Shown here in pieces: positions 33,491-43,049 of a stretch of DNA of 64,000 nt (position 1 is the first letter of the stretch; each line of letters begins with the position of its first letter). A program made the position numbers and the translations under genes. The notes under the pieces were generated by a model. The model was not told the origin of the DNA, searched no databases, and was given only the letters and a program-made list of their open reading frames with translations. The DNA comes from Streptomyces cavernicola (GTDB lineage: Bacteria > Actinomycetota > Actinomycetes > Streptomycetales > Streptomycetaceae), in contig NZ_JASCIQ010000039.1 of NCBI RefSeq assembly GCF_029968035.1, forward strand, positions 1 to 64,000. Direction: 5' to 3'.

Positions 33491-35923
33491 TCAGTTCTGC
33501 TGGGGGCCCACCTGGACCGTGATCGTCTCGCCGCTCTTCGGCTCGTTCACGATCGCGATCCGAGTGTTCGTGTCAGTTACCTTCACGCTTCCCGTGGGGT
33601 TCGACGGGTCGTAGTACGACACCCACTGGCCGTCGTCGAAGACGCTCACTCCGTCGCGCCCGGGGATCTTCTTCGCGACGCCCTCCTTGTGCAGGGTCAC
33701 CGCGTCCGTGCCGTACCGGCTGAAGGTGGAGTCGTAGGACTGGATGCGGTTGCGCATCAGCGAGCCGTCCGCCCACTTCTCCGCCTTCGGGTGCGCGTCG
33801 ATCGGCAGGACCAGGCCCTGGCCGGGGTGCACGCCGGTGTTGTTGTCGGCCTGCGAGGTGTCCCACTGCCAGAGCATCAGGCCGTTCTGGTACGGGAAGT
33901 GCTCGACCCAGTTCTCCCGCGTCTTGGCCCAACCGAAGTTGTACGGACCGGACTTGAGGGTCTTGTCGTACGACACGTACTGGCGGTTCTCCGCGAGGTA
34001 ATACTGCGGGTAGTCCTTGGTGAAGGACTCGCCGATGCGGTCGAAGCCCTTCTTCGTCCAGCCGTTGTCGTCGGTCTCGGCGTCGTCCGCGAAGAGCTGC
34101 GCGCCGTCCGCGGTCACCGAAATGCCGTCCGCGGCAAAGCCCTTGAGGGACGTGCCGCCGTCGGTCTGGTAGCGGAAGCGCAGCTCGACCTTCTTGCCCG
34201 CGTACGCGTCGAGCGGGTAGCTGAGCTTCTTCCAGCCGTCCGAGGAGCCGTGCAGGGCGGGCTTGTCGCCGCCGTCGCGCGGGATCGGGTTGCCGTCGGC
34301 GGTGCCGTCGAGCGGGACGTAGCTCGCGCCGCCGTCCGTGGAGACCTCGGCGTAGGCGTAGTCGTAGTTCGCCTCGATGTCCCACCAGCCCGAAAGGTCA
34401 AGGCTGGCCTGGGACTTGCCGGTCAGGTCGAGCGTACGGGTCAGAGTGTTCTTGAGGTCGTCGCCCTGGCCGCTCCACCACTGCTTGGCGCCGTCGGCCG
34501 GCTTGGTGATGGTGGTCGTGACGGCCTTCTCGGGCAGCTCGACGACGAGGGCCTGCTTGTTCGCGGTGTTGTACTCCGCGTAGCCCAGCTTGTGCGTGGA
34601 CTCCGTGCCCGCCTTCGCCGTGTCGTAGTCCAGCCAGCCCAGCTGCAGCTTGTCCCAGGCGGTCATGTCGCCGGGCAGGTCGCCGATGGAGTCCTCGCCG
34701 CGGCCGAGCCAGGAGCCGGAGGACATCAACGACCAGTAGGCGGTGGAGTTCTCGCCCTTGCCGGAGGTGTCGTAGAGGTCCGGCAGACCGAGGTCGTGGC
34801 CGTACTCGTGGGCGAAGACGCCGAGGCCGCCGTTCTCCGGCTGCATCGTGTAGTCGCCGACCCAGACGCCGGTGTCGCCGATCTGGGTGCCGCCGGACTT
34901 GTTGTCGGCCGGGCCGGTCTTGCCCGCGTCCGAGCCGTACGCGTACCAGCGGTGCGCCCAGATCGCGTTCTCGCCCTCGACGCCGCCGCCCGCGGACTCG
35001 TCCTCGCCGGCGTGCACGATCTGGAAGTGGTCGATGTAGCCGTCGGGTTCGTTGAAGTTCCCGTCGGCGTCGAAGTCGTAGCGGTCCCACTCGTCGTACT
35101 TCGCGAGCTGGTCCTTGATCTCGGCGTCGGTCCTGCCGGCGGCCTTCTGGTCGGCGGTCCACTGGTTGACGCCGTCGCGTACCGCGTCCCACACGTTGGC
35201 GCAGTTGCTGTCGCCGCAGTAGTTGGAGCCGTAACGGGCCTCGTTCCAGTCGACCTTGACCCAGTCGGAGACCTCGCCGTCGACCGAGTAGCGGCCCGAG
35301 GACTGCTTCTCGTAGTACTTCTTCACGGACTCCTTCTTGGCATCCGTCGAGAAGTACAGGTCCTGGAAGTGCTCCTGGTTGTAATCCGCCTGCCAGGCCG
35401 TGGAGTTGTCGTCCGCGCGGTCCGGCTCGGCGATCTTGTTGTGCAGCGGGCCGGGCTTGCCGCCGTACTTCTTGACCGGCGCCTCAGGCCCGTCCGGGCC
35501 GTCCGGGTCGTACATCGTGGTGTCGTCGACCTTGTCGCCGAACTCGACCAGGATCGTGAAGATCTTGTCGGTCTTCTCCCGGCCCAGCTCCACGTACTTG
35601 CCGTCGTCGAGCTTCACCACCTTCGAGGCGCCGCGCTTGGTGGCCTTCGCCTCGCCGGAGAGCAGCTGGTTCAGCGCGTCCTCGCGCTGCTGCGCCTGCC
35701 GGTCGCTGTACGGGCCCTTGAGGTTGTGCTCGTCCTTGGCCGCGTGGTCGTCGCCGGGCGCCGGGTCCTGGCGCTCGACTCCGGCCGCCGCCTGCCGCCC
35801 CGCGTCGGCATCGGCCTGCGCGACGCTGTACGCCGACGCCGTCGCGCCGACCGCCGCGAGCGCCGTCACCACGGCGGCGGCGCGGAACGTCCGGCGTCTG
35901 CCGGACTTCTCTCTCTGGATCAC
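33491..35923 (-). CDS. Secreted M6-family metalloprotease (immune inhibitor A-like)
   Basis: 810 residues from GTG 35923, preceded by GGGGGAGGA. A Tat-like signal (REKSGRRRTFRAAAVVTALA ending about residue 40) is followed by a propeptide, then the zinc site HEYGHDLGLPDLYD near residue 370, with a Met-turn-like SLMSSGSW after it. The C-terminal half holds MAM/jelly-roll-like modules (SLDLSGWWDIEANYDYAYAE, VELRFRYQTDGGTSLKGFAA). It degrades extracellular protein. The large antisense ORF on the other strand is a composition artefact. Confidence 0.93.
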   Translation of the reverse strand: MIQREKSGRRRTFRAAAVVTALAAVGATASAYSVAQADADAGRQAAAGVERQDPAPGDDHAAKDEHNLKGPYSDRQAQQREDALNQLLSGEAKATKRGASKVVKLDDGKYVELGREKTDKIFTILVEFGDKVDDTTMYDPDGPDGPEAPVKKYGGKPGPLHNKIAEPDRADDNSTAWQADYNQEHFQDLYFSTDAKKESVKKYYEKQSSGRYSVDGEVSDWVKVDWNEARYGSNYCGDSNCANVWDAVRDGVNQWTADQKAAGRTDAEIKDQLAKYDEWDRYDFDADGNFNEPDGYIDHFQIVHAGEDESAGGGVEGENAIWAHRWYAYGSDAGKTGPADNKSGGTQIGDTGVWVGDYTMQPENGGLGVFAHEYGHDLGLPDLYDTSGKGENSTAYWSLMSSGSWLGRGEDSIGDLPGDMTAWDKLQLGWLDYDTAKAGTESTHKLGYAEYNTANKQALVVELPEKAVTTTITKPADGAKQWWSGQGDDLKNTLTRTLDLTGKSQASLDLSGWWDIEANYDYAYAEVSTDGGASYVPLDGTADGNPIPRDGGDKPALHGSSDGWKKLSYPLDAYAGKKVELRFRYQTDGGTSLKGFAADGISVTADGAQLFADDAETDDNGWTKKGFDRIGESFTKDYPQYYLAENRQYVSYDKTLKSGPYNFGWAKTRENWVEHFPYQNGLMLWQWDTSQADNNTGVHPGQGLVLPIDAHPKAEKWADGSLMRNRIQSYDSTFSRYGTDAVTLHKEGVAKKIPGRDGVSVFDDGQWVSYYDPSNPTGSVKVTDTNTRIAIVNEPKSGETITVQVGPQQN

Positions 35924-36339
35924 TTCGTACTGTCCTCCCCCGCGACCGCGCCTGCGGAGCCTGCGGATGGGGGTCAAAGGGATCCGGGCGCAGTGCCGCG
36001 TCACAAGTGACGACATTCGACCGGAGTCTCGCCAGAAAAGACAGACCTTGACTTGAACTGGTCAACTGCACTATACGATCGGCGAGTTGCACTATCCGGA
36101 CACTGTCCGTTCCTCGACTCCGTACGAGTACGGGCCGCCGGGAGGGCGCGTACGTCTCGGCTCGTGGACTATGCCGTGAGCCCGTGCGCCCCTCGTGCTT
36201 CGACGCCGTGGGTAAGGTCACGCTTAGTCGGCTGTCGGCTCGGGAATCCAGCGGAATAGCATGAGTTGACCGCGTGCTTGCTCCATCGACACGTTCTTCC
36301 GCACCCCGCATCTGCTGTCCCAGGACGACGGAGTTCGCC
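35924..36339. other. 416-bp divergent intergenic region
   Basis: No gene. It separates the M6 protease (-) from the small membrane protein (+) and holds the less GC-rich block 36001-36100 with promoter-like and repeated motifs described separately. The rest shows nothing distinctive. Confidence 0.6.
36048..36098. promoter_or_regulatory. Promoter-like sequence with paired 11-bp repeats
   Basis: TTGACT (36048-36053) and TATACG (36072-36077) are spaced 18 bp, like a housekeeping promoter on the plus strand. TGCACTATACG (36067-36077) and TGCACTATCCG (36088-36098) are direct repeats with a 21-bp period, two helical turns, a pattern of cooperative regulator binding. Confidence 0.5.
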
Positions 36340-36630
36340 ATGCCCCGCCCGACCGCCGCACAGCTCGCCTACGGTTCCGCCACCGTGGTCCTCGCGACCC
36401 TCGCCATGCTGCTGCTCTCCCAGACGCGTTCGGGCATCGGCGTCGCCGTGATCGCCGTCGCCGCCCTCGCGCTCGGACTGCTCGTCGCGGTGACCGTGCC
36501 GATGCCGGGCGCCGCGCCCCGGGTGCGGACGGCCGCGGTGCAGCCGGTGGCGAGCGGCGAGCCCGTCGCCGTACGGCCGGTGCCCGGCGTGGGTGAGCCC
36601 CGTGCCACCGAGCACTCCCTGCGCAGCTGA
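36340..36630 (+). CDS. Small two-helix membrane protein
   Basis: 96 residues from ATG 36340 with GGAG 6 nt upstream; an earlier in-frame ATG (36274) gives a polar Cys-containing leader and is not favoured. Two membrane helices in tandem (about 9-27 and 32-53) and a cytoplasmic or external tail rich in Pro, Val and Arg. Function unknown. Convergent with an RDD protein over a very strong terminator. Confidence 0.7.
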   Translation: MPRPTAAQLAYGSATVVLATLAMLLLSQTRSGIGVAVIAVAALALGLLVAVTVPMPGAAPRVRTAAVQPVASGEPVAVRPVPGVGEPRATEHSLRS

Positions 36631-36693
36631 ACCCGCTACGACCTCGCCTTTTCCCGAACTCCTCTTCCCTGCCCCGGAGTTCGGCACCCGGAC

Positions 36694-36738
36694 ACGACGG
36701 CGGGCCCGCGACACCTTCCTTCGCGGGCCCGCCGTCGT
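36694..36738. terminator. Strong bidirectional terminator
   Basis: 18-bp perfect arms at 36694-36711 and 36721-36738 (each containing GGCGGGCCCGC or its complement) with a 9-nt loop, between two convergent genes. Confidence 0.9.
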
Positions 36739-36753
36739 CCTGCCCCGGCGCGG

Positions 36754-37428
36754 TCAGCCGGTGCTGACCACCACCGTCTTCGCGGCCTTGTCGTGCAGGC
36801 CCTGCTTGTACGGCTTGTCGAAGAAGCTCCAACCGCCGCAGATCGCGGTCCAGATGCAGTAGCAGCAGAACGAGAACGGCAGCCACAGCACGGCCGCCCG
36901 CACCAGCGAGGTCTGCACGCTCGGCGTCGCCCCGTCGTCCAGGTTCGCCGTCCGCAGCTTCATCAACTGCTTGCCCGGCGTCTGCCCCGAACTCGACGTG
37001 AACCAGGTGTCGTACGCCAGATACAGGACCGCCGACAGGATCGATCGGCCGAAGGTCGTGCCGACCTCGACGTCGTCGGCGTCGAGGTCCACGTTCGCCC
37101 AGCCGAACGCCCAGGAGAGCAGGGCGACGACGACGCCCACGATGAGCATGTCGACGATACGGGCGAGCACGCGCCGCCCGCTGTCCGCGAGCGGCGGCAT
37201 CCCGGCGAGCGGATCGGCCCCGCCGTAGCCACCGCCGTACGGATCACCGCCGTAGGGCCCGCCGGGCGGAGGCGGCCCCGCGCCCGGCGGAGGCCCGAAG
37301 CCCCCGCCACCGGGGGGCGGTGGGGGCTGGTCGTACGGGGAGCCGCCGCCGCTGTCCGCGGGCGGCGGCTTGCGGAACGGATCGTCGTCCGGCGGGCCCT
37401 GGCCTGGGGGCGGCGGTGGAGTGCTCAT
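36754..37428 (-). CDS. RDD-family membrane protein
   Basis: 224 residues. A Pro/Gly-rich, low-complexity N-terminus (about 75 residues) precedes an RDD domain with three to four helices: RVLARIVDMLIVGVVVALLS, then SGQTPGKQLMKLR, the motif for which the family is named in looser form. RDD proteins are membrane proteins of unclear role, some implicated in ion exchange. Same orientation as the second RDD gene 74 bp upstream. Confidence 0.88.
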   Translation of the reverse strand: MSTPPPPPGQGPPDDDPFRKPPPADSGGGSPYDQPPPPPGGGGFGPPPGAGPPPPGGPYGGDPYGGGYGGADPLAGMPPLADSGRRVLARIVDMLIVGVVVALLSWAFGWANVDLDADDVEVGTTFGRSILSAVLYLAYDTWFTSSSGQTPGKQLMKLRTANLDDGATPSVQTSLVRAAVLWLPFSFCCYCIWTAICGGWSFFDKPYKQGLHDKAAKTVVVSTG

Positions 37429-37502
37429 GGGCCGAGTCGATCGCGGCCCCCTGGCGGGCGCATCCGGCGGTGGGCTGAACGGGGGGCTTGTTCAGCCCCG
37501 GG

Positions 37503-39041
37503 TCAGGCCCCCGCCACGAACGTCCGCGCGACCTTGTCGTGGAGGCACTGCCGCCACGGCCGGTCCCAGGTGCACCACAGCACTCCGACGACGCCGATCA
37601 CCAGGACCCCGGGGATGCTGTAGGCCAGCCAGCGGCGCAGGGCCGCCGAGAACGTCGGGGCGGCGTGCTCCTCGATGTCCCTGACCTCGATCTTGAGCAG
37701 CTTCTTGCCGAGCGTGTAGCCCCACTTGGAGGTGGGCAGCGCCTCGTACAGCGCGCCGAAGACGAGCAGCACGGCGAGGACGATGCCGAACTGCAGCGAC
37801 GTGGTGCCGTCGAGCAGCCACACCGTCCGCTCCATGCCGGACAGCTTCGCCTCCTCGATCTTGCCGTCGATGTGCTCGATCGCGCTGCTCACCAGCGAGA
37901 ACCCGACCGCGGCGGTGACCGCGCCCACGACGGCCGTGTCGATCAGCCGGGCCGCGAGCCGCTTGCCGAGGGCGGCGGGCCGGGCCGCGGCCTGGGCCTG
38001 GGCGGCCGCGAGGAACGGGTCGTTGGCGACCGGCTTGAACGGCGTGACCGGGCCGGCCTCCGCCTCCGCGCCCTGCGCGAGATGCTGCACCTGCTGCGGC
38101 CAGGAAGCACCGCCGCCGGCCGGGCCGCCTCCCGGACCGCCGGACTGGGGCTGCGGATAGCCGTAACCGGAACCGGGCGCACCCTGGCCGGGGCCGCCCT
38201 GCTGCGGGGCGGCGGGCTGCGGGTAGCCGTAACCGGATGGGGCGCCGGCGGGCGGCATGGGCTGCACCGGGTTCTGCTGGCCCGGCAGCGCGCGGATCGC
38301 CATGGTGCCCGGCTCGGGCTGCCGCTGCGGGGCGCCTTGTGCTCCGGGGTGCTGCGCGGCCGGGTTCTGCGCGGCCGGGTTCTGCGCGCCAGGGTTCTGG
38401 CCGGGGCGCACCCGGCGGACCATCATCGTGCCGTCGGCGGGCGGCTGTTGGGCCTGGCCCTGGCCGCCGGCCGGCTGCTGCGGCTCGCCCTGCGGGGCAC
38501 GGCCCGGCTGCACGGCGCGGATCGCGACCGTGCCGTCCGTACGGGCCGGGGCCTCGGGGTGCACGGGCGGCTGCTGTTCCTCGCCCGGCTGCTGCGGCTG
38601 GGCCGGGGCGCCCGCACCGTACGTGCCCTGCGCGCCCTGCTGTTCCTGCTCGCCGCCCCAGGAGACGCGGGACTGCTCGGGGCCGAAGCCGGTCTGCCGG
38701 GAGGCGTCGGCCTGCCAGGCGGAGGCGGGCTCAGGCTGCTGCTCCGGCCGCTCGCCCGCCGGACCCGCGCCGAGGGCGGACGCGCCGCCGGGCCCCTCGT
38801 CGAGGAACATCGGGCCGGTCTCCTCCGCCGGGGCGACCTGCTGCTCGGGCACGACGCCCGGCGCGGGCTCGACGCCGCCGGGCGGCGCCGGCATCGGCTC
38901 ACCCTCGGCGGGTGCGGGGCGGCTGGTGCCGGGCACCCAGGCGGCGCCGTTCCAGTACCGGATGTATCCGGGGATGGAGGGGTCCGGGTAGTACCCACTC
39001 GTGGGGCTGCTGTCGCCGGGGGCCGGGGTAGGGGCGCTCAT
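37503..39041 (-). CDS. RDD-family membrane protein with DUF2510 N-terminus
   Basis: 512 residues from ATG 39041 (a GTG at 39092 is less likely). Residues 16-40 (GYYPDPSIPGYIRYWNGAAW) are a DUF2510 motif. About 290 residues of Gln/Pro/Gly low-complexity linker follow, with Asn-Pro-Ala-Ala-Gln repeats near 230, then the RDD domain (GKRLAARLIDTAVVGAVTAA, GYTLGKKLLKIEVRDIEEHA, WDRPWRQCLHDKVARTFV). The long linker suggests a cytoplasmic scaffold or phosphorylation target. Divergent from ssgG. Confidence 0.88.
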   Translation of the reverse strand: MSAPTPAPGDSSPTSGYYPDPSIPGYIRYWNGAAWVPGTSRPAPAEGEPMPAPPGGVEPAPGVVPEQQVAPAEETGPMFLDEGPGGASALGAGPAGERPEQQPEPASAWQADASRQTGFGPEQSRVSWGGEQEQQGAQGTYGAGAPAQPQQPGEEQQPPVHPEAPARTDGTVAIRAVQPGRAPQGEPQQPAGGQGQAQQPPADGTMMVRRVRPGQNPGAQNPAAQNPAAQHPGAQGAPQRQPEPGTMAIRALPGQQNPVQPMPPAGAPSGYGYPQPAAPQQGGPGQGAPGSGYGYPQPQSGGPGGGPAGGGASWPQQVQHLAQGAEAEAGPVTPFKPVANDPFLAAAQAQAAARPAALGKRLAARLIDTAVVGAVTAAVGFSLVSSAIEHIDGKIEEAKLSGMERTVWLLDGTTSLQFGIVLAVLLVFGALYEALPTSKWGYTLGKKLLKIEVRDIEEHAAPTFSAALRRWLAYSIPGVLVIGVVGVLWCTWDRPWRQCLHDKVARTFVAGA

Positions 39042-39288
39042 GGTCCGTCCGTAGTCCCGTATCTGCTGGAGGGTGTCGTGGAAGTCCCACATCTATCAGA
39101 CCGCCCGGGGGTACTGGGCAGGTCCCGTCGTTCCGTCCACTTTCCGGGCACATTCGGCTCCCGGGAAGGGCCCGGGAACAGTCCCGGAAAAAAACTTCGG
39201 AAAGTCGCGTAAGCATCGTCGGGCTGCGCGCTCTCTCCTCGTGAAGGCCTGTTCCAGGGCCTCGCCCGAAGCGGAAGAGAGGCACGAC

Positions 39289-39762
39289 ATGCACACCATG
39301 GTGGAGCGCGAGCTCGAGCTGAAGCTGGTCCTGTCGCCGGAGCGCAGCATCCCCGTACCGGCCCGGCTCACCTACCGCACGGACGACCCGTACGCCGTGC
39401 ACATCACCTTCCACATCGGCTCCGACCAGCCGGTGAACTGGACGTTCGCGCGCGAGCTGCTCGTCGAGGGCGTCTTCCGGCCGTGCGGCCACGGGGACGT
39501 ACGGGTGTGGCCGACGAAGATGGACGGGCGCAGCGTCGTCCTGATGGCGCTCAGCTCGCCGGACGGTGACGCCCTCCTGGAGGCCCCGGCGGCGGCCGTC
39601 TCAGCGTGGCTGAAGCGGACGCTGCGCGTGGTCCCGCCGGGCTCGGAGTCGGACCACCTCGGCATCGACGACGGCCTGGCCGATCTGCTCACCCCGACCC
39701 CGGCGGACGACCTGTGGCTGCGCGACCCGTGGCCCTCGGACGAGTCGAAGGACGGTGAGTGA
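39289..39762 (+). CDS. ssgG: SsgA-like sporulation/cell-division protein
   Basis: 157 residues of the SALP family, found only in sporulating actinomycetes. Core motifs are LPERSI-like SPERSIPVPARLTYRTDDPY, AVHITFHIGS, VNWTFARELLVEG and DVRVWP. By neighbours (RDD genes, FAD oxidase, TPR protein, HPPD) it corresponds to S. coelicolor SCO2924, ssgG, which helps septum-site choice during sporulation. Start ATG 39289 with AGAGAGG upstream; ATG 39298 is an alternative. Confidence 0.9.
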   Translation: MHTMVERELELKLVLSPERSIPVPARLTYRTDDPYAVHITFHIGSDQPVNWTFARELLVEGVFRPCGHGDVRVWPTKMDGRSVVLMALSSPDGDALLEAPAAAVSAWLKRTLRVVPPGSESDHLGIDDGLADLLTPTPADDLWLRDPWPSDESKDGE

Positions 39763-39783
39763 GCCACGTGCCGTACGCCGGTA

Positions 39784-39828
39784 CGGAGCGAACGGAGCGA
39801 ACAGAACGAACAGCACGAACGGAGCGGA
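39784..39828. repeat. Five 9-bp tandem units at the ssgG 3' side
   Basis: Units CGGAGCGAA, CGGAGCGAA, CAGAACGAA, CAGCACGAA and CGGAGCGGA, starting 39784, between the convergent stops of ssgG and the oxidase. Degenerate microsatellite in an otherwise gene-dense junction. Confidence 0.85.
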
Positions 39829-39832
39829 CGGG

Positions 39833-41224
39833 TCAGAACAGCTTGCCGGGGTTGAGCAGGCCGAGCGGGTCGAAGGTCTGCTTGATCCCGCGCTGCAGCT
39901 CGACCCCGACGGGCCCGATCTCGCGCGCCAGCCACTCCTTCTTCAGGACGCCCACACCGTGCTCGCCGGTGATCGTGCCGCCGAGTTCGAGGCCGAGCGC
40001 CATGATCTCGTCGAAGGACTCGCGGGCGCGCCGGGACTCGTCGGGGTCCTGGGCGTCGAAGCAGACGGTGGGGTGCGTGTTGCCGTCGCCAGCGTGCGCG
40101 CAGACGCCGATGGTGAGGTCGTACTTCTCCGCGATACGGGCGGTGCCCTCCAGCATGTCGGCGAGCCGGGAGCGGGGCACGCACACGTCGTCGATCATCG
40201 TGGTGCCCTTGACCGCTTCGAGCGCGGTGAGCGACAACCGCCGCGCCTGGAGCAGCAGTTCGGACTCGGCGTGGGTGTCGGCGGGCACGACCTCGGTGGC
40301 CCCGGCGGCGGCGCAGAGCTCTCCGACGGCGGCCAGGTCGGCGGCCGGGTCCGCGGTGTCGAAGGCGGCCAGGAGCAGCGCCTCGGTGGTCTCCGGCAGT
40401 CCCATCTGCGCCAGGTCGTTGACGGCCCTGATGGTCGTACGGTCCATCAGCTCCAGCAGGGAAGGCACGTGCCCTCCCTCCATGATCTTGACGACGGCCG
40501 CGCAGGCGTCTTCGGTGGAGCCGAACTCGGCGGCGAGCGCGAGCTGCCCCGGCGGCTCGGGCTTCAGGGCGAGCACGGCGCGTACGACGATGCCGAGGCT
40601 GCCCTCGGAGCCGACGAAGAGACGGGTGAGGTCGTACCCGGCGACGCCCTTGGCGGTGCGGCGGCCGGTCTTGAGCAGGCGGCCGTCGGCGAGGACGACG
40701 TCGAGGCCGAGCACGTACTCCGCCGTCACCCCGTACTTGACGCAGCACAGGCCGCCGGAGGCCGTGCCGATGTTGCCGCCGATGGTGCACTGCTCCCAAC
40801 TGCTGGGATCCGGCGGGTAGTAGAGGCCGTGCTCGCCCACCGCGCGGGAGAGCGTGGCGTTGACGACGCCCGGTTCGACGACGGCGACCCAGTCGATCGG
40901 GTTGATCTCCAGGATGGCGTCCATCCTGGTCAGGGAGAGCACGATGCAGCCGTCGGAGGCGTTGGCGGCGCCGGACAGGCCGGTGCGCGCGCCCTGCGGG
41001 ACGACGGGGACCCGCAGCGCGGTCGCGGTGCGCATCACGTGCTGCACCTGTTCGACCGTGCGCGGCAGGACGACGACGGCGGGCGCGCCCGCCTCGCAGA
41101 AGCTGGCCATGTCGTTGGCGTACGCGGCCATGACGTCCGGGTCGGTGAGGACGGATTCGGCGGGGAGTACCTCGCGCAGCTGGGCCGCGAGCTGACCTGG
41201 GTGGCTCTCGGGGGCACCGTTCAT
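39833..41224 (-). CDS. FAD-linked oxidase, glycolate/D-lactate oxidase type
   Basis: 463 residues from ATG 41224. The FAD-binding type 4 domain shows VVPQGARTGLSGAANASDG and CTIGGNIGTASGGLCCVKYG. The C-terminal FAD-oxidase domain carries HAGDGNTHPTVCFD, GEHGVGVLKKEW and DPLGLLNPGKLF. It probably oxidises a small 2-hydroxyacid such as glycolate or D-lactate in the cytoplasm. The specific substrate is not readable. Head-to-head with the TPR-protein gene. Confidence 0.92.
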   Translation of the reverse strand: MNGAPESHPGQLAAQLREVLPAESVLTDPDVMAAYANDMASFCEAGAPAVVVLPRTVEQVQHVMRTATALRVPVVPQGARTGLSGAANASDGCIVLSLTRMDAILEINPIDWVAVVEPGVVNATLSRAVGEHGLYYPPDPSSWEQCTIGGNIGTASGGLCCVKYGVTAEYVLGLDVVLADGRLLKTGRRTAKGVAGYDLTRLFVGSEGSLGIVVRAVLALKPEPPGQLALAAEFGSTEDACAAVVKIMEGGHVPSLLELMDRTTIRAVNDLAQMGLPETTEALLLAAFDTADPAADLAAVGELCAAAGATEVVPADTHAESELLLQARRLSLTALEAVKGTTMIDDVCVPRSRLADMLEGTARIAEKYDLTIGVCAHAGDGNTHPTVCFDAQDPDESRRARESFDEIMALGLELGGTITGEHGVGVLKKEWLAREIGPVGVELQRGIKQTFDPLGLLNPGKLF

Positions 41225-41333
41225 GATCCAAGGGTCGCACCGGGGGCCATCGGTGTGAACCCGTCTGCGTCGGGCGGCGCAGGGCGCGGTGTGTTCGTCG
41301 TATGGGCCCATTTTCTGGCGCACAGTGTCCGCC

Positions 41334-43049
41334 ATGGAGATCGATCGGGATACGCATCGGGACGCCCCGCAGGACGCGGCTCGGGACACTCCGCAGGACG
41401 CGCCTCGGGACACTCCGCATGGCGCGCCTCCGGGTGCGCGGGCGGCGCGTCGGCGGCGGGCCGCCTCGCCTCGGCGGGTGCTGCTCGCCTCGGTCGCGGG
41501 GGCCGTGGTCCTGGCCGGCGTGGTGACGGTCGTGCCGCGGCTCGCGGAGGACGGAGCGCCACCCGCGCTCGGCCCCGTGGGGCGGGCGCAGGCCGCGTAC
41601 GGGGCGGGCGTGCCGGCGGCGCTGCCCGATCTGGCCGCGCTGATCGGTGACCGTGAGGCGCATCTGCGCCGGCATCCGGCCGACGAGGAGTCCTGGGCCG
41701 TACTCGGCTCCGCATACGTCGAACAGGCGCGCCGGACGGCCGACTTGGCGTATCTGGCGAAGGCCGACGCGGCCCTGAAGCGGTCCCTCGCGAGGCGTTC
41801 CGGCGCGCAGGGCAACGTGGAGGCGCTCGCCGGGATGGCGGTGCTCGCGAACGCGCGGCACGACTACCGCGCGGCGAAGAAGCACGGCGAGGCCGCACTG
41901 GCGAAGGCGCCGCAACGCTGGACCCTGTACCCGCTCCTGATCGAGGCGTACGGCGGGCTCGGCGACGACAAGGCGGTCGGCAAGGCCCTGGAGAAGCTGC
42001 AGGAACTGCGGTCGGGCAGCGCCGTGATGGCCCGTACCGCGCAGGTCTACCGGGACCGGGGCTGGCGCGAGGACGCGGCCGCGTACCTGTCGGACGCGGC
42101 GGCGCTCGCCGAGACGCCCGCCGAACAGGCCGCGTACCAGCACCGGTTCGGGGAGCTGCTCTTCGAGCGCGGCGAGCCCGCGCAGGCGCTGAACTACTTC
42201 GAGGCGGCGCTGCGCACCGAGCCCGAGCACCACGCCGCGCTCGCGGGCAAGGGCCGCGCCCAGGCCGCGCTCGGCCGGAACTCCGAGGCGATGGCCAGCT
42301 ACCAGGCGGCGATCACGAAGCTCCCGCGCCCCGAATACGCCCTGGAACTGGGCGAGTTGTACGAGTCGCTCGGCATGACGCCGGCCGCGCAGGCGCAGTA
42401 CGAGCTGCTGCGGGCGCGGGTGCGGGAGGAGAGCACGGTCGGCGTCAACGCCCAGCTGATCCTCGGCCGCTTCGAGGCCGACCACGGCGACCCGGCGGCG
42501 GCGGTACGACGCCTCACGGCGGAGTTCCGGCGCCGGCCGGGCCGGGAGGTCAGCGACGCGCTCGGCTGGGCGCTGCACCGGGCGGGCCAGAGCGAGAAGG
42601 CCCTGCCGTATGCGACGCGGGCGATGAAGGACGGGCCGATGAGCGCGCTCTTCGCGTACCACCGGGGCGAGATCGAGCGCGAGATCGGCAAGTACGGTCC
42701 GGCCCGCCGCCATCTGCAGCAGGCCATGCGCATCAACCCGCACTTCTCGCCGCTGCTCGTGCCGTACGCCCAGGAGGCCCTGGACGCGCTCGGCGAGCCG
42801 CCGGAGGGCGGTCCGGCGAACATGGACGGGACGCCGACACCGCCGCCCTCTCCCCCGAGGCCTGCGGCCCCGGCCCGCCCCAACTCGCCTGCGGCGAGGC
42901 CGAGTTCGAAGCCGACGGCCACCCCGACGGCGAAGCCGAGCCCGAAGCCGACGGCCACACCGTCACCGAGCGCGACGCCGACGCCGGCCCCGTCGACCTC
43001 ACCGCCCAAGTCGCCCGCGCCGTCAAAAATCAGCCCGTCCGGCGCTTGA
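41334..43049 (+). CDS. Membrane-anchored TPR protein
   Basis: 571 residues. A 40-residue Arg/Asp/Pro-rich start contains four-residue repeats (DTPQDAPR-like), then one membrane helix (VLLASVAGAVVLAGVVTVV). At least seven TPR-like helix pairs follow (for example FGELLFERGEPAQALNYFEA, ALAGKGRAQAALGRNSEAMA, YHRGEIEREIGKYGPARRHL). The last 80 residues are Pro/Thr/Ser/Lys linker. Likely a periplasmic-side scaffold. The final residues and TGA come from a dispersed intergenic repeat. Confidence 0.87.
   Translation: MEIDRDTHRDAPQDAARDTPQDAPRDTPHGAPPGARAARRRRAASPRRVLLASVAGAVVLAGVVTVVPRLAEDGAPPALGPVGRAQAAYGAGVPAALPDLAALIGDREAHLRRHPADEESWAVLGSAYVEQARRTADLAYLAKADAALKRSLARRSGAQGNVEALAGMAVLANARHDYRAAKKHGEAALAKAPQRWTLYPLLIEAYGGLGDDKAVGKALEKLQELRSGSAVMARTAQVYRDRGWREDAAAYLSDAAALAETPAEQAAYQHRFGELLFERGEPAQALNYFEAALRTEPEHHAALAGKGRAQAALGRNSEAMASYQAAITKLPRPEYALELGELYESLGMTPAAQAQYELLRARVREESTVGVNAQLILGRFEADHGDPAAAVRRLTAEFRRRPGREVSDALGWALHRAGQSEKALPYATRAMKDGPMSALFAYHRGEIEREIGKYGPARRHLQQAMRINPHFSPLLVPYAQEALDALGEPPEGGPANMDGTPTPPPSPPRPAAPARPNSPAARPSSKPTATPTAKPSPKPTATPSPSATPTPAPSTSPPKSPAPSKISPSGA

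Noticed and set aside
33689..36010. 773-codon open frame on the plus strand opposite the M6 protease
   Set aside because: High GC keeps the opposite frames open; the product is Val/Leu/Arg-rich without motifs, while the minus-strand protein has HExxH and a signal peptide.
39372..42743. 1123-codon minus-strand open frame across ssgG, the oxidase and the TPR gene
   Set aside because: It crosses three well-supported genes and its translation is Arg/His/Pro-rich nonsense, a composition artefact.
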